The notes under the pieces are model-generated. The model saw nothing but the letters and a program-made list of their open reading frames with translations, did not search any database and was not told the DNA's origin. 64,000 nt of DNA. Source: Opitutaceae bacterium. GTDB lineage: Bacteria > Verrucomicrobiota > Verrucomicrobiia > Opitutales > Opitutaceae. Made by a program: the position numbers and the translations under genes. Numbering within the stretch: position 1 is the first letter of the stretch; each line of letters opens with the position of its first letter. Of this stretch, positions 25,386 to 33,097 are shown piece after piece. The DNA lies in NCBI GenBank assembly GCA_016794785.1, contig JAEUHC010000015.1:124001-188000 (forward strand), read 5' to 3'.

Positions 25386-25646
25386 TTAAGCCGCCACCGC
25401 TTTGCGCAGCTGAGTGCCACCGGTGGGCTTGGTCGCTTCCTTGGCCAGCAGCTCGAAGAAGGCGTCGCGGCGTTCGCGGGCGACCAGGACATCCTTGGTG
25501 CCGAGCGAGCGGCGCACGCGCTCCTTGGTGAAGGGCGTGGGGTGGACGGTGTAGTGCAGGAACCAGGTCCCGTGGTTGTTCCACAGGTGGTGGTTCGGGT
25601 TCTCTGCGCGGACGCGGATGCCGGTGAGGGAGCTGAGTGCGTTCAT
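25386..25646 (-). CDS. small protein resembling a tyrosine-recombinase arm/core-binding N-terminus
   Basis: 86 residues. The segment WFLHYTVHPTPFTKERVRRS followed by LGTKDVLVARERRDAFFELL resembles the N-terminal DNA-binding region of phage-type integrases (a Trp-x-x-x-Tyr strand, then R-R-S-L-G-T and a helix with A-R-x-x-R-D). No catalytic recombinase domain follows, and no integrase is nearby. It may be a stand-alone DNA-binding protein or a relic. ATG at 25646; the leader follows a strong minus-strand terminator by 43 bases. Codon use looks normal for the window, so the gene is probably real and retained. Confidence 0.6.
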   Translation of the reverse strand: MNALSSLTGIRVRAENPNHHLWNNHGTWFLHYTVHPTPFTKERVRRSLGTKDVLVARERRDAFFELLAKEATKPTGGTQLRKAVAA

Positions 25647-25690
25647 GATGCGTGATGTTCTTTGTGGGAGTTATCGCGCCTCAGGTTTTG

Positions 25691-25725
25691 AAAACAAAAA
25701 ACCGATCTGGGCATCAGATCGGTTT
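25691..25725 (-). terminator. strong intrinsic terminator on the minus strand
   Basis: Perfect 11-base stem AAACCGATCTG / CAGATCGGTTT (25699-25709 with 25715-25725), loop GGCAT. Read on the minus strand it is followed by a T-rich tract (TTTTTTGTTTTC). It ends the transcript coming from the DUF3500 gene or, more interestingly, from the structured element at 25732-25809. It lies 44 bases upstream of the ATG of the small gene at 25646, so it could also be an attenuator. Confidence 0.85.
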
Positions 25726-25809
25726 CGTCTTCGGGAGCGTTCTTGGTTCGCCACCCTAGGAGGGAAGCGCACATCCGGGGTTTCCCCCGATCCACCGTGG
25801 CCGCTCCCG
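25691..25809 (-). ncRNA. candidate structured RNA ending in an intrinsic terminator
   Basis: Non-coding 295-base gap between two minus-strand genes. Four stems can be drawn by eye. An outer 8-base stem CGGGAGCG/CGCTCCCG pairs 25732-25739 with 25802-25809. Stacked on it is GCCAC/GTGGC (25750-25754 with 25797-25801). Inside are a hairpin with GGGG/CCCC capped by a GAAA loop in the minus-strand RNA (25773-25791) and a small CCCT/AGGG hairpin (25754-25764, sharing one base with the previous stem). A terminator follows 7 bases after the outer stem. No Rfam-type consensus was recognised. It could be a small RNA, the 3' UTR of the DUF3500 gene or a cis-regulator of the small gene downstream. Confidence 0.45.
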
Positions 25810-25941
25810 GCCCGGTTGGCGGAGCCGGCTTTTTGAGGGCCAGCTCGTTCCTGATGCAGCCCTGAAAGTGTGGAACGGCTTTTCGCCGTCCAGATCTTTT
25901 TTCAGAAAGTTTTCGGGCCGCGCTGGCGGCAACCAGCGCCG

Positions 25942-26970
25942 CTATTTCTTGCCGTGCGCCTTGGCGTAGTGCTCGGCGAGGAGATCGTGGCCGAAGTCGC
26001 CCTTGAATTCGCGGTAGGTCGTGTGGATGTGATTTCCATTGCCCTGCGAGTTGTCGAATTCGATCAGGAAGGTCGGGCCTTGGATGCGGTAGTAGGTCTG
26101 CTGGGTGCGATCGAGCCCGCCCGCCCAGGCAAAGGTCAGCTTGTCGAGGCCGGCGGCGGTGATTTGCGCGAAGGTCTCCTCGGCGAGCTCGGGCCGGGCA
26201 CGCCCAAGGTAGACCTTTACCAAGGCGATGAGGCGCTCGCGCTGCGCGGGCTTGAGCTGCGTCGCGGCGATGCCAACAGGGGAGAGCGGATCGACGCGCT
26301 TTTTGTTGGTCGTGACGATCTCGGTGAGAGCCTTGGTGGCGAATATGGCGATTTTGCGCTGGTCGGCGTCGAGGGAGTTGATGAGCGCGAGGCCGAGGTC
26401 TTCCTCGGCGGCAAGCACACGCTCGCCCTTGCGCGGGCCGGAGCGGACCTCGGCGGGGTTGGTGCCCATGAACGAGGGCGCATAGAAGACGTGCTTGCCG
26501 CCGACGACGGTGAAGTTGAACGAGAGGTGGTGCCCCTCGAAGCGCCAGCCCCATGATTTGTCGGCCGCGGGCTCGCCGAAGATTGTCACGAGGTAATTGG
26601 TCGGATCGCGACGGCCTTTGGTATCTTTCTCCAGTTCCTTCAGGAAAAGTTCGAGCTGCATGATGGCCTGGGCCTGAGCAGTGCCGGTGTGGCTCAGGCC
26701 GGTGCGGAGGAGGGCGATGCCATAGGCTTGGGATTGCGTGGAAGTGTCCCGAAACGAGACGCCTTTGCGCTCGAGCGGCACGAAATTCCAGTTCTCGCGC
26801 TCGGCGTCGGTGAGGGCATAGGAGGCCTGTTTCTTCTGCTCCGGCGTGAGGGTGCCGAGAAACTGGTTGGCGGCGGCGAGCATCTCAGCCGGCACTTCGT
26901 GGGCGCGCACGGCCGGCACGGAGAGGACGAGGGACGCGACGAGGAGGAGGCGGGATAGGGTGGGGCGCAC
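25942..26970 (-). CDS. secreted DUF3500 protein
   Basis: 342 residues from a GTG at 26970, where a signal peptide begins (VRPTLSRLLLVASLVLSVPAVRA). A further-upstream ATG at 27060 adds 30 charged residues before the signal and was not chosen. The body fits DUF3500: YGIALLRTGLSHTGTAQA, TIFGEPAADKSWGWRFEGHH, LSFNFTVVGG, APSFMGTNPAEVRSGP and a C-terminal YYRIQGPTFLIEFDNSQ then GNHIHTTYREF. The family is uncharacterised; the conserved His/Trp-rich GWRFEGHH suggests a ligand or metal site, which is inference. It is divergent from the Fe-S carrier gene with 84 bases between. Confidence 0.88.
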   Translation of the reverse strand: MRPTLSRLLLVASLVLSVPAVRAHEVPAEMLAAANQFLGTLTPEQKKQASYALTDAERENWNFVPLERKGVSFRDTSTQSQAYGIALLRTGLSHTGTAQAQAIMQLELFLKELEKDTKGRRDPTNYLVTIFGEPAADKSWGWRFEGHHLSFNFTVVGGKHVFYAPSFMGTNPAEVRSGPRKGERVLAAEEDLGLALINSLDADQRKIAIFATKALTEIVTTNKKRVDPLSPVGIAATQLKPAQRERLIALVKVYLGRARPELAEETFAQITAAGLDKLTFAWAGGLDRTQQTYYRIQGPTFLIEFDNSQGNGNHIHTTYREFKGDFGHDLLAEHYAKAHGKK

Positions 26971-27054
26971 GTTGCGGTTAAGGGCTATTTGACCGTGGCA
27001 CGCAAGGTCGCAGCGAAGGGTTGCGCCGGGCGCGGAGCCGCGTTTCGTGACACC

Positions 27055-27480
27055 ATGCAATCTGCCGCTGCCGCTTCCTTGTCCTCCGCGCCGCCCACTC
27101 AGGCGCCGACTGCGGGCTCAGGCGCGCTCCCCGAGGGGGTTCGTGCTGGTAATGAGAATCTCGTCCTTCTCACGCCGGCCGCTGGCGACAAGGTCGCGGC
27201 GCTCGCCGCCCGCGAGCAGCAGGGTGAGTTTCTGCGCGTCGCCATCAGCGGCGGCGGCTGCAACGGCCTCAGCTACAAGCTCAAGTTCGTGCCGGCGCCC
27301 AAGCGCGGCGACATCCTCGTGCATACTGCAGGCGCTCGGGTGGTCGTCGACAGCAAGAGCGCCCTCTACCTCAAAGGCACGCATCTCGACTACTCGTCCG
27401 CGCTCGTCTCGGGCGGCTTCAAATTCTCCAACCCCAACGCCAAGGCCAGTTGCTCGTGCGGCGAGAGCTTTTCGGTGTGA
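27055..27480 (+). CDS. erpA: A-type iron-sulfur carrier protein
   Basis: 141 residues from the ATG at 27055. An unusual 30-residue Ala/Pro-rich N-terminal extension precedes the IscA/ErpA/SufA domain. The three conserved cysteines are present: SGGGCNGLSYKL, and CSCGESF at the C-terminus. A-type carriers receive Fe-S clusters from the scaffold and deliver them to apoproteins. No isc or suf genes are adjacent, so ErpA is a guess among ErpA, IscA and SufA. It is followed 82 bases later by infC. Confidence 0.88.
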   Translation: MQSAAAASLSSAPPTQAPTAGSGALPEGVRAGNENLVLLTPAAGDKVAALAAREQQGEFLRVAISGGGCNGLSYKLKFVPAPKRGDILVHTAGARVVVDSKSALYLKGTHLDYSSALVSGGFKFSNPNAKASCSCGESFSV

Positions 27481-27562
27481 ACCAGTCCCGGCCAAATAAC
27501 CCTTGCTCCCGCGCGTCCGCCGCGCGACAAACCTCCCCGACCAGACACGTCCAACTTATTTG

Positions 27563-28246
27563 ATGGCCAACTCGTTTCCCTCCTCCGGCGGCGGTCGCCC
27601 CGGTTCTTACCAACGTCGCAACGTCGACCCGTTTGCGGCTATCCGCCGCAACCATCGTATCAAGGTTCCGCAGGTGAGGGTTATTTCCCCCGAGGGCAAG
27701 CAGCTCGGGATCCTCGATACGGCCAAGGCGGTGAACCTCGCGCTGGAGAATGGCCTCGACCTCGTCGAGGTCGCGCCCAACGCCACGCCCCCGGTGTGCC
27801 GCATCCTCGATTTCGGCAAATATGTCTACGAGGAGCAGAAGAAGCAGTCGCACGTGAAATCCGTCGCGAGCAAGATCAAGGAGATCGAGTTCACGGCGCG
27901 CATCGCCGAGGGCGACTTCCACACGAAGCTGCGCCACGCCGAGGAATTCCTCGATCACGGCAACAAGGTGAAAATGCGCCTCAAGTTCCGCGGGCGTGAA
28001 ATGGCGCACACGGAACTCGGCTTCGATCTGATGAAGCGCGCGGTCGCCGAGCTGGCGGGCATGGGGCATCCGGACGCCGAACTCAAACTTATCGGCCGCA
28101 ACATTCACGTGATGCTGACGCCTCTGCCGCCCAACAAGCGCAAGCCGAAGCACATCGTTTCAAGCAACAGCGGGGAGAGTGACGAGGGCAAGGACCAGTC
28201 CGTGTCGCCGCCTGCGATTCACCCGAGTTCGGGCTCGAATCCGTAG
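27563..28246 (+). CDS. infC: translation initiation factor IF-3
   Basis: 227 residues, about 45 longer than E. coli IF-3. A Gly/Ser/Arg-rich N-terminus (about 25 residues) precedes the N domain (RRNHRIKVPQVRVISPEGKQ and LDLVEVAPNATPPVCRILDFGKY). The C domain includes EIEFTARIAEGDFHTKLRHA, FLDHGNKVKMRLKFRGREMA and GRNIHVMLTPLP. A Ser/Glu/Pro-rich C-terminal tail of about 30 residues follows. IF-3 proofs the start codon and splits ribosomes. The usual rpmI-rplT partners are absent. The start is ATG, not the AUU/AUC common in infC, with leader CAACTTATTTG. Confidence 0.95.
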   Translation: MANSFPSSGGGRPGSYQRRNVDPFAAIRRNHRIKVPQVRVISPEGKQLGILDTAKAVNLALENGLDLVEVAPNATPPVCRILDFGKYVYEEQKKQSHVKSVASKIKEIEFTARIAEGDFHTKLRHAEEFLDHGNKVKMRLKFRGREMAHTELGFDLMKRAVAELAGMGHPDAELKLIGRNIHVMLTPLPPNKRKPKHIVSSNSGESDEGKDQSVSPPAIHPSSGSNP

Positions 28247-28274
28247 GGCTGCGGCGCGTAACGTCTGCGCCGCC

Positions 28275-29411
28275 ATGCCACCGGCGCTCATCAGGCGTCT
28301 CGCCCTCGCGCAGCTTCTCATGCTCGCGTCCATTGCGGACGCAGCCGACGCACCCCCGCGTGCCGTGCCGTTGCGGCCGGGTGCCGCCCCGGCCGCAACA
28401 GCCGCGCCTGCCGCCTCCTCCGGGGCCAGCGCACCCAAAGGCGCCCCCCTCGCCACGCGCAAACTTCGTGGCGTCGATTATGTGAGTCTGGCGGATGCCG
28501 CCACGCGCCTCGGCTTGAAATACACCACCTCGGATCGCGGCCGCAAGGCGCGCCTGGCCGATGCCAAGGTCCGCGCGGACCTCGAATTCGATGTCCGGGA
28601 GGCCTCGATCAACGGCCTGCGGGTCGTGCTCGGCGATCCCGTGCAGCAGGCCGGAGGGCAGCTCTACATCAGCCGGATCGATTTCGAGCGTTGCCTCACG
28701 CCGCTGTTGCGGCCGGGCCTCGGGGTCGCGGCGCGCGCCGCACCGCGCATCGTGGTGCTCGATCCGGGGCATGGCGGGCGCGACCATGGCACGAGCCTCC
28801 ATGAGAAAACCTACGCGCTCGACGTCGCGCGCCGCACCAAGGTGCTCCTCGAAGCCAAGGGCCTGCGCGTCGTGCTCACGCGCGACACCGATGTCGCGCT
28901 CGAGCTCGTCGAGCGTTCCGCGATCGCCAACGCCGCCCGCGCGGATCTCTTCGTCAGCATCCATTTCAACGCGCTGCCGAAGGACACGACCACATCGGGC
29001 GTGCAGGTGTTCACCTTTGCGCCCGCCAATCAGCACGCGGCCGAGTGGTGGAGCACGCTGCGCCTGCCGGACCCGCACCTCGAAAAGACCGAGATGCCCG
29101 TCAACCGCCACGACCATTGGAGCGCTGCGCTCGCGCAGGGCATCCACCGCCGCTTCGTCACTGATCTCAAGGCCGCCGACCGCGGGCGGAAAATCGCGCA
29201 CTGGGGCGTGCTGCGCGGCCTCGATTGCCCGGGCGTGCTCGTCGAGTGCGGGTTTCTGACGAGCACGGCCGAGGCAAAAAAAATCTCCACTCCCGCCTAC
29301 CGCCAGAAGATCGCCGAGGCTCTCGCCGCCGGCATCCGCGACTACGCGGCGACGGTCGAATCCTCCCGTCCGCGCGCTCCCGGCGCTTCGGTCGCGGCCA
29401 CCGCGAGATAA
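28275..29411 (+). CDS. N-acetylmuramoyl-L-alanine amidase with copper-amine-oxidase-like N-domain
   Basis: 378 residues from the ATG at 28275. Signal peptide (residues 1-24), Ala/Pro linker, then a domain like the copper-amine-oxidase N-terminal repeat (VSLADAATRLGLKYT and LRVVLGDPVQQAGGQLYISR, about 70-150). The catalytic amidase-3 domain starts at about 157 with VVLDPGHGGRDHGT (Zn-His), the Glu in LHEKTYALDVARR, the His in SIHFNALP and the Glu in VLVECGFLTS. It cleaves the lactyl-peptide amide of peptidoglycan in the periplasm, typically during septum splitting. The gene starts 28 bases after infC. Confidence 0.93.
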   Translation: MPPALIRRLALAQLLMLASIADAADAPPRAVPLRPGAAPAATAAPAASSGASAPKGAPLATRKLRGVDYVSLADAATRLGLKYTTSDRGRKARLADAKVRADLEFDVREASINGLRVVLGDPVQQAGGQLYISRIDFERCLTPLLRPGLGVAARAAPRIVVLDPGHGGRDHGTSLHEKTYALDVARRTKVLLEAKGLRVVLTRDTDVALELVERSAIANAARADLFVSIHFNALPKDTTTSGVQVFTFAPANQHAAEWWSTLRLPDPHLEKTEMPVNRHDHWSAALAQGIHRRFVTDLKAADRGRKIAHWGVLRGLDCPGVLVECGFLTSTAEAKKISTPAYRQKIAEALAAGIRDYAATVESSRPRAPGASVAATAR

Positions 29412-29422
29412 TCTTTTCATCC

Positions 29423-30472
29423 ATGAAGCACTCCGCGCACCGTTGGTTTCTGCTTGCCGCCGTCCTTGCCGCGCCGCTCCCCGCCTGGGACTACGAAGGC
29501 CACCGCATCGTCAACACCCTCGCGCTCGCCTCGCTGCCCAAGGATTTCCCGGCCTTCGTGCAGGCCGTGGCGCACGCCGAGCGGGTGGCGTTCCTCGCCG
29601 GCGAGCCCGACCGCTGGCGCAACGTCCCCGATCTGCCGCTAAAGCAATCGGGCGGCAGCTGGACGGATCACTTTCTCGATCTCGAATACCTGCCGGAGGC
29701 GGGCATCGATCCGGCGAAGGTGACTTCGTTTCGCTACGATTTCATCGTGCAGTTTGCCGCCGGGCGCGCGGCGCATCCGCAGAATTTCTCGCCCATCGAT
29801 CCGGCGAAGAACCTCGATCACACGCGGGAGTGGCCCGGCTTCGCACCGTGGGCGATCGCGGAGGCGTTTGGGCGGCTGCGCTCGGGTTTCTCCTACCTGA
29901 AGGTTTACGAGGAACTCGGCACGGCCGACGAGATCATGAACGCGCAGGCCAACATCCTCTATGTGATGGGCACCATGGGCCACTACGTCGGCGACTGCGC
30001 GCAGCCGCTTCACACCACGAAGCATTTCAACGGCTGGGCCGGCGATAATCCCAAGGGCTATTCCAAATGGCCCGGCCTGCACTCGTGGGTGGACGGCGGC
30101 ATCATCGGCAAGGCCGTCATCCGTGCGCCGCAGCTTCTGCCGCGCGTGACCGAGGCCAAGCCAATCTCGCTCGCTGCGCGCGAGGATGGGCGCGACCCGA
30201 TGTTTGTCGCCGTCATGGACTACCTCCTCGCGCAGCACGCGCACGTCGAGCCGCTCTACCAGCTGGAGAAGGAGGGCAAGCTGGGCCATGGCGAACGCGG
30301 AGTGGTCGCCCCGGAGACCAAGGCTTTTGTCGAGGCCCGGTTGCTCGACGGCGCACGCATGCTCGCGGCGATCTGGCTGACGGCGCAGCGCTCCGCGGTG
30401 CCCGACAACTACCTCCGCACGCAGCTGATCAAGCGGCAGACCGCGGCCGCCGCCAAGCCCGCCGCGCCGTGA
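29423..30472 (+). CDS. S1/P1-type nuclease, secreted
   Basis: 349 residues. Predicted signal peptidase cleavage after LPA leaves WDYEGHRI at the mature N-terminus; in this family the Trp1 amino group coordinates Zn. Other ligands: the DHTREW segment and MGHYVGDCAQPLHTTKHFNGW, the family signature (H-x-x-x-D-x-x-Q-P-L-H). Single-strand-specific nucleases of this fold act on RNA and DNA with three Zn ions and need an oxidising, exported location. The C-terminus has Ala/Lys repeats. It ends in GTGA shared with crcB. Confidence 0.9.
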   Translation: MKHSAHRWFLLAAVLAAPLPAWDYEGHRIVNTLALASLPKDFPAFVQAVAHAERVAFLAGEPDRWRNVPDLPLKQSGGSWTDHFLDLEYLPEAGIDPAKVTSFRYDFIVQFAAGRAAHPQNFSPIDPAKNLDHTREWPGFAPWAIAEAFGRLRSGFSYLKVYEELGTADEIMNAQANILYVMGTMGHYVGDCAQPLHTTKHFNGWAGDNPKGYSKWPGLHSWVDGGIIGKAVIRAPQLLPRVTEAKPISLAAREDGRDPMFVAVMDYLLAQHAHVEPLYQLEKEGKLGHGERGVVAPETKAFVEARLLDGARMLAAIWLTAQRSAVPDNYLRTQLIKRQTAAAAKPAAP

Positions 30473-30834
30473 ACGCCGCCACGCTGTTGCTCGTCGCCCT
30501 CGGCGGCGCGCTCGGCTCCGTGCTGCGCGCGCTCGCGGGCGTGGCCGTGCCGGCGGGCCGCCTGCCCTGGGCCACGATAGCGGTCAACGTGACAGGCTCG
30601 CTCCTGATCGGGTGGCTCATGGCGCGTTTCACGGGCCTGGGCGAAAACGACCTGCGGGTGCAGGGCTTCTGGGTCGTGGGGGTGTGCGGGGGGTTCACGA
30701 CGTTCTCCGCCTTCAGCTGGCAGACGGTCGCGCAGCTGCAGCGCGGCGCCTGGGGCCTCGCTTTGGCCAACGTGCTGCTCTCGGTGACGCTTTGCCTGGC
30801 GGCGACTTGGCTCGGCTGGCGGCTCGGCCGCTGA
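30469..30834 (+). CDS. crcB: CrcB/Fluc fluoride channel
   Basis: 121 residues from a GTG overlapping the previous stop (GTGA). Four membrane segments with family motifs: LGGALGSVLRAL, AVNVTGSLLIGW (Asn on the pore) and GVCGGFTTFSAFSW (phenylalanine pore lining). It exports F- as a double-barrelled dimer. A CrcB-type riboswitch was looked for upstream; the gene sits inside an operon without leader space, so none is expected. It ends 6 bases before the convergent tRNA terminator. Confidence 0.92.
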   Translation: MNAATLLLVALGGALGSVLRALAGVAVPAGRLPWATIAVNVTGSLLIGWLMARFTGLGENDLRVQGFWVVGVCGGFTTFSAFSWQTVAQLQRGAWGLALANVLLSVTLCLAATWLGWRLGR

Positions 30835-30839
30835 GGGCG

Positions 30840-30874
30840 AAAAAAATCCCGCCGCGCATTGCTGCGCGGCGGGA
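30840..30874 (-). terminator. intrinsic terminator of tRNA-Phe
   Basis: Perfect 11-base stem TCCCGCCGCGC / GCGCGGCGGGA with a 6-base loop (ATTGCT on the plus strand). On the minus strand it is followed by a run of seven T. It begins 6 bases after the tRNA CCA end. Confidence 0.9.
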
Positions 30875-30880
30875 CCAAAG

Positions 30881-30956
<76 letters not shown>

Positions 30957-30971
30957 ACTTGAGGAACGGCG

Positions 30972-31000
30972 AACAAATGGGGGCGACTGGTATGCGTCAA
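30972..31000 (-). promoter_or_regulatory. sigma-70-type promoter candidate for tRNA-Phe
   Basis: Minus strand TTGACG (31000-30995), 17-base spacer, TTTGTT (30977-30972), then 15 bases to the tRNA 5' end. The -35 box matches 5 of 6 consensus bases, the -10 only 3 of 6. It also lies in the divergent gap with the sulfatase gene. Confidence 0.5.
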
Positions 31001-31056
31001 CGGGAAATTCCCGCCCTGTGCTTGCACCGGACCCGCGCCTCGTTTCGCCTGCTCCC

Positions 31057-32460
31057 ATGCTTACCCGCACCCTGTGTTTGGCCACGTTGATTCTTTCCCT
31101 GGGCGCGCTGCACGCCGCTGTGCCGGCCCAGCCCCACCTCGTCGTTTTCCTCACGGACGACCACACGCTCGCCGACTCGGGCGTCTATGGCGCCACCGAC
31201 GTCAAGACGCCGCACATGGATCGCATCGCACGCGCCGGCTTGGTGTTTGACCGTGCGTTCGTCGCCTCGCCGAGTTGCGCGCCCAGCCGGGCGGCGCTGC
31301 TCACCGGACTTACGCCTGCGCGCAACGGCGCCGAAGCCAACCACTCCAAGCCGCGCGCCGAGATCAAAAAACTGCCCGCTTATCTGAAAGAGCTGGGCTA
31401 CGAGGTCGTTTCGTTTGGCAAGGTCTCCCACTACCAGCACACCGCCGATTACGGTTTCGATCACTGGGCGCATGACAAATTCCATGAGAACATCGCCGTG
31501 CCCAACGCCATCGCCTGGCTGCGGGCGCGCAAGAGCACCAAGCCGCTGGCGTTCTTTGTCGGCACGAACTGGCCGCACGTGCCCTGGCCGCAGACCGGCG
31601 AGGGCTACACGCCGGCGGGCGTGCGCATCCCGCCGCAGGCCGTCGACACAGCGGTCACGCGCCAGGCGCGGGCGCAGTATTACGCCGCCGTCGCGCGCAT
31701 GGACGCGGAGATGGGCGCGGTCTTCGATGCCGCCAACGAAGTGCTCGGCGCCAACACGTTTTTCCTCACCACCGCCGACCACGGCGCACAGTGGCCTTTC
31801 GCCAAATGGAGCCTCTACGACCACGGCATCCGCACGCCGATGATCGCGGTGTGGCCGGGAAAGATCCGCGCCGGCGCGCGCACCGATGCGATGGTGATGT
31901 GGACCGACATCCTGCCGACCTTGATCGAACTTGGCGGCGGCACGGCGCCGGGCGGGCTGGACGGACAGTCTTTCGCGCGCGTGCTGTGGGGCGAGACGGC
32001 CGCGCACCGGGATCGCATCTTCACCACGCACAGCAGCGATGGGCGCTTCAACATCTACCCGACGCGCAGCGTCCGCACGGGCGAATGGAAATACATCCGC
32101 AACCTCCACCCGGAATTCTACTACTCCACCCACGTCGATCTCGTGAAGGCCGCGGATCGCCCGCCGTATTTCGATTCCTGGCGCGAAGCCGCGAAAACCG
32201 ATCCGAAGGCCGCCGCGCTCCTGCGGCGCTACCATGAGCGCCCGGCCGAGGAACTCTACGATCTCCGCGCCGATCCGGAGGAGCTGAACAACCTCGCCGC
32301 GGACCCGCGGCACCGGGCGCGGCTCGCGGAGCTGCGCGCTGAGGTCGACAGCTGGATGAAGGCGCAGGGCGACGCGGGCACCGTCTTCGGCGAGCCGCGC
32401 CTCCTGTCCGACCCCAAGCGGGCCGACCCGCGCGATCCTCCGGCGAAGAAGAAAAAATAG
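31057..32460 (+). CDS. secreted sulfatase
   Basis: 467 residues from the ATG at 31057; signal peptide ends after HAA. Sulfatase active-site motif SPSCAPSRAALLTGL carries Cys-x-Pro-Ser-Arg, where Cys becomes formylglycine. Metal residues lie in FLTDDHTLADSGVYGA, and the DHG motif in TTADHGAQWPFAKW. The C-terminus ends in polylysine. It is close to choline/iduronate-type sulfatases, with LYDLRADPEELNNLAADP near the end. No formylglycine-generating (FGE) gene is nearby, so maturation relies on an enzyme elsewhere. Consistent with marine or soil glycan degradation. Confidence 0.93.
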   Translation: MLTRTLCLATLILSLGALHAAVPAQPHLVVFLTDDHTLADSGVYGATDVKTPHMDRIARAGLVFDRAFVASPSCAPSRAALLTGLTPARNGAEANHSKPRAEIKKLPAYLKELGYEVVSFGKVSHYQHTADYGFDHWAHDKFHENIAVPNAIAWLRARKSTKPLAFFVGTNWPHVPWPQTGEGYTPAGVRIPPQAVDTAVTRQARAQYYAAVARMDAEMGAVFDAANEVLGANTFFLTTADHGAQWPFAKWSLYDHGIRTPMIAVWPGKIRAGARTDAMVMWTDILPTLIELGGGTAPGGLDGQSFARVLWGETAAHRDRIFTTHSSDGRFNIYPTRSVRTGEWKYIRNLHPEFYYSTHVDLVKAADRPPYFDSWREAAKTDPKAAALLRRYHERPAEELYDLRADPEELNNLAADPRHRARLAELRAEVDSWMKAQGDAGTVFGEPRLLSDPKRADPRDPPAKKKK

Positions 32461-32485
32461 TTCGAGCTGCGCGCGGGCGGGCGCT

Positions 32486-33061
32486 TCAGCTGCCCGGCTT
32501 CTGCACCGGAATGCGGGCCAGGGCCTCGGGCACCGCGTCGGCCGCATACGTGGGAAAGCTCAGCTCCAGCAGCGAGACCGCCGGCACCTCAAAACGCGCG
32601 CTGCCTGCGCTGCGATCGACGAGCATCGCGATGCCCACCGGCGTGCCGCCCGCCTGGCGGATGAGGTCGATGCACTCCAGCACCCGCCCGCCGCGCGTGA
32701 CGACGTCCTCGACAATCAGCACGGGCTCGCCCAGCGCGAGGGTGAAGCCGCGGCGCAGCACGAGCACGTTGTTCTCCTTTTCGGCGAAGATGTAGCGGGC
32801 CTTGGCCCGCCGCGCGACTTCCTGCCCGATCACGAGGCCGCCCATCGCGGGGGCGAGCACCGTCTCGAAGCGCAGCCCGAGGGCGCGCACCTTCTCCACC
32901 AGCAGCTCGGCCAGCCGCTCGACGGCGTCCATGCGCTGGCAGACCTGCGCGCATTGGAAATAGTGCCCGCTGTGCAGGCCCGACCGGAGCACAAAGTGCC
33001 CGGTGAGCAGGGCGCGGGTGCGGGTGAAAATATCGAGGATTTCCTTCTGGCGATCGTCCAT
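32486..33061 (-). CDS. pyrE: orotate phosphoribosyltransferase
   Basis: 191 residues from the ATG at 33061. Phosphoribosyltransferase fold with GHFVLRSGLHSGHYFQ near the N-terminus, the LAPAMGGLVIGQEVARR segment and the PRPP-binding loop VLIVEDVVTRGGRVLECI. It joins orotate to PRPP in the UMP pathway. It stands alone on the minus strand, convergent with the sulfatase (25 bases between stops) and divergent from the HTH-MBL gene. Confidence 0.94.
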   Translation of the reverse strand: MDDRQKEILDIFTRTRALLTGHFVLRSGLHSGHYFQCAQVCQRMDAVERLAELLVEKVRALGLRFETVLAPAMGGLVIGQEVARRAKARYIFAEKENNVLVLRRGFTLALGEPVLIVEDVVTRGGRVLECIDLIRQAGGTPVGIAMLVDRSAGSARFEVPAVSLLELSFPTYAADAVPEALARIPVQKPGS

Positions 33062-33097
33062 GCGTGCGACGGTGCGGGCTCGCGGACAAAAGCCAAA

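Noticed and set aside
25386..25646. Evidence for a prophage or genomic island around the integrase-like small protein
   Set aside because: No recombinase, attachment repeats or atypical genes are adjacent; the tRNA-Phe 5 kb away shows no duplicated 3' end in this window.
25730..25870. Known RNA classes (SRP RNA, 6S, tmRNA, RNase P, cobalamin and fluoride riboswitches) considered for the structured region
   Set aside because: Key consensus stretches of each, such as the SRP GGAAGGAAGCA core, were not found.
30400..30480. Fluoride riboswitch before crcB
   Set aside because: crcB overlaps the upstream stop and the preceding bases are coding; no leader exists.
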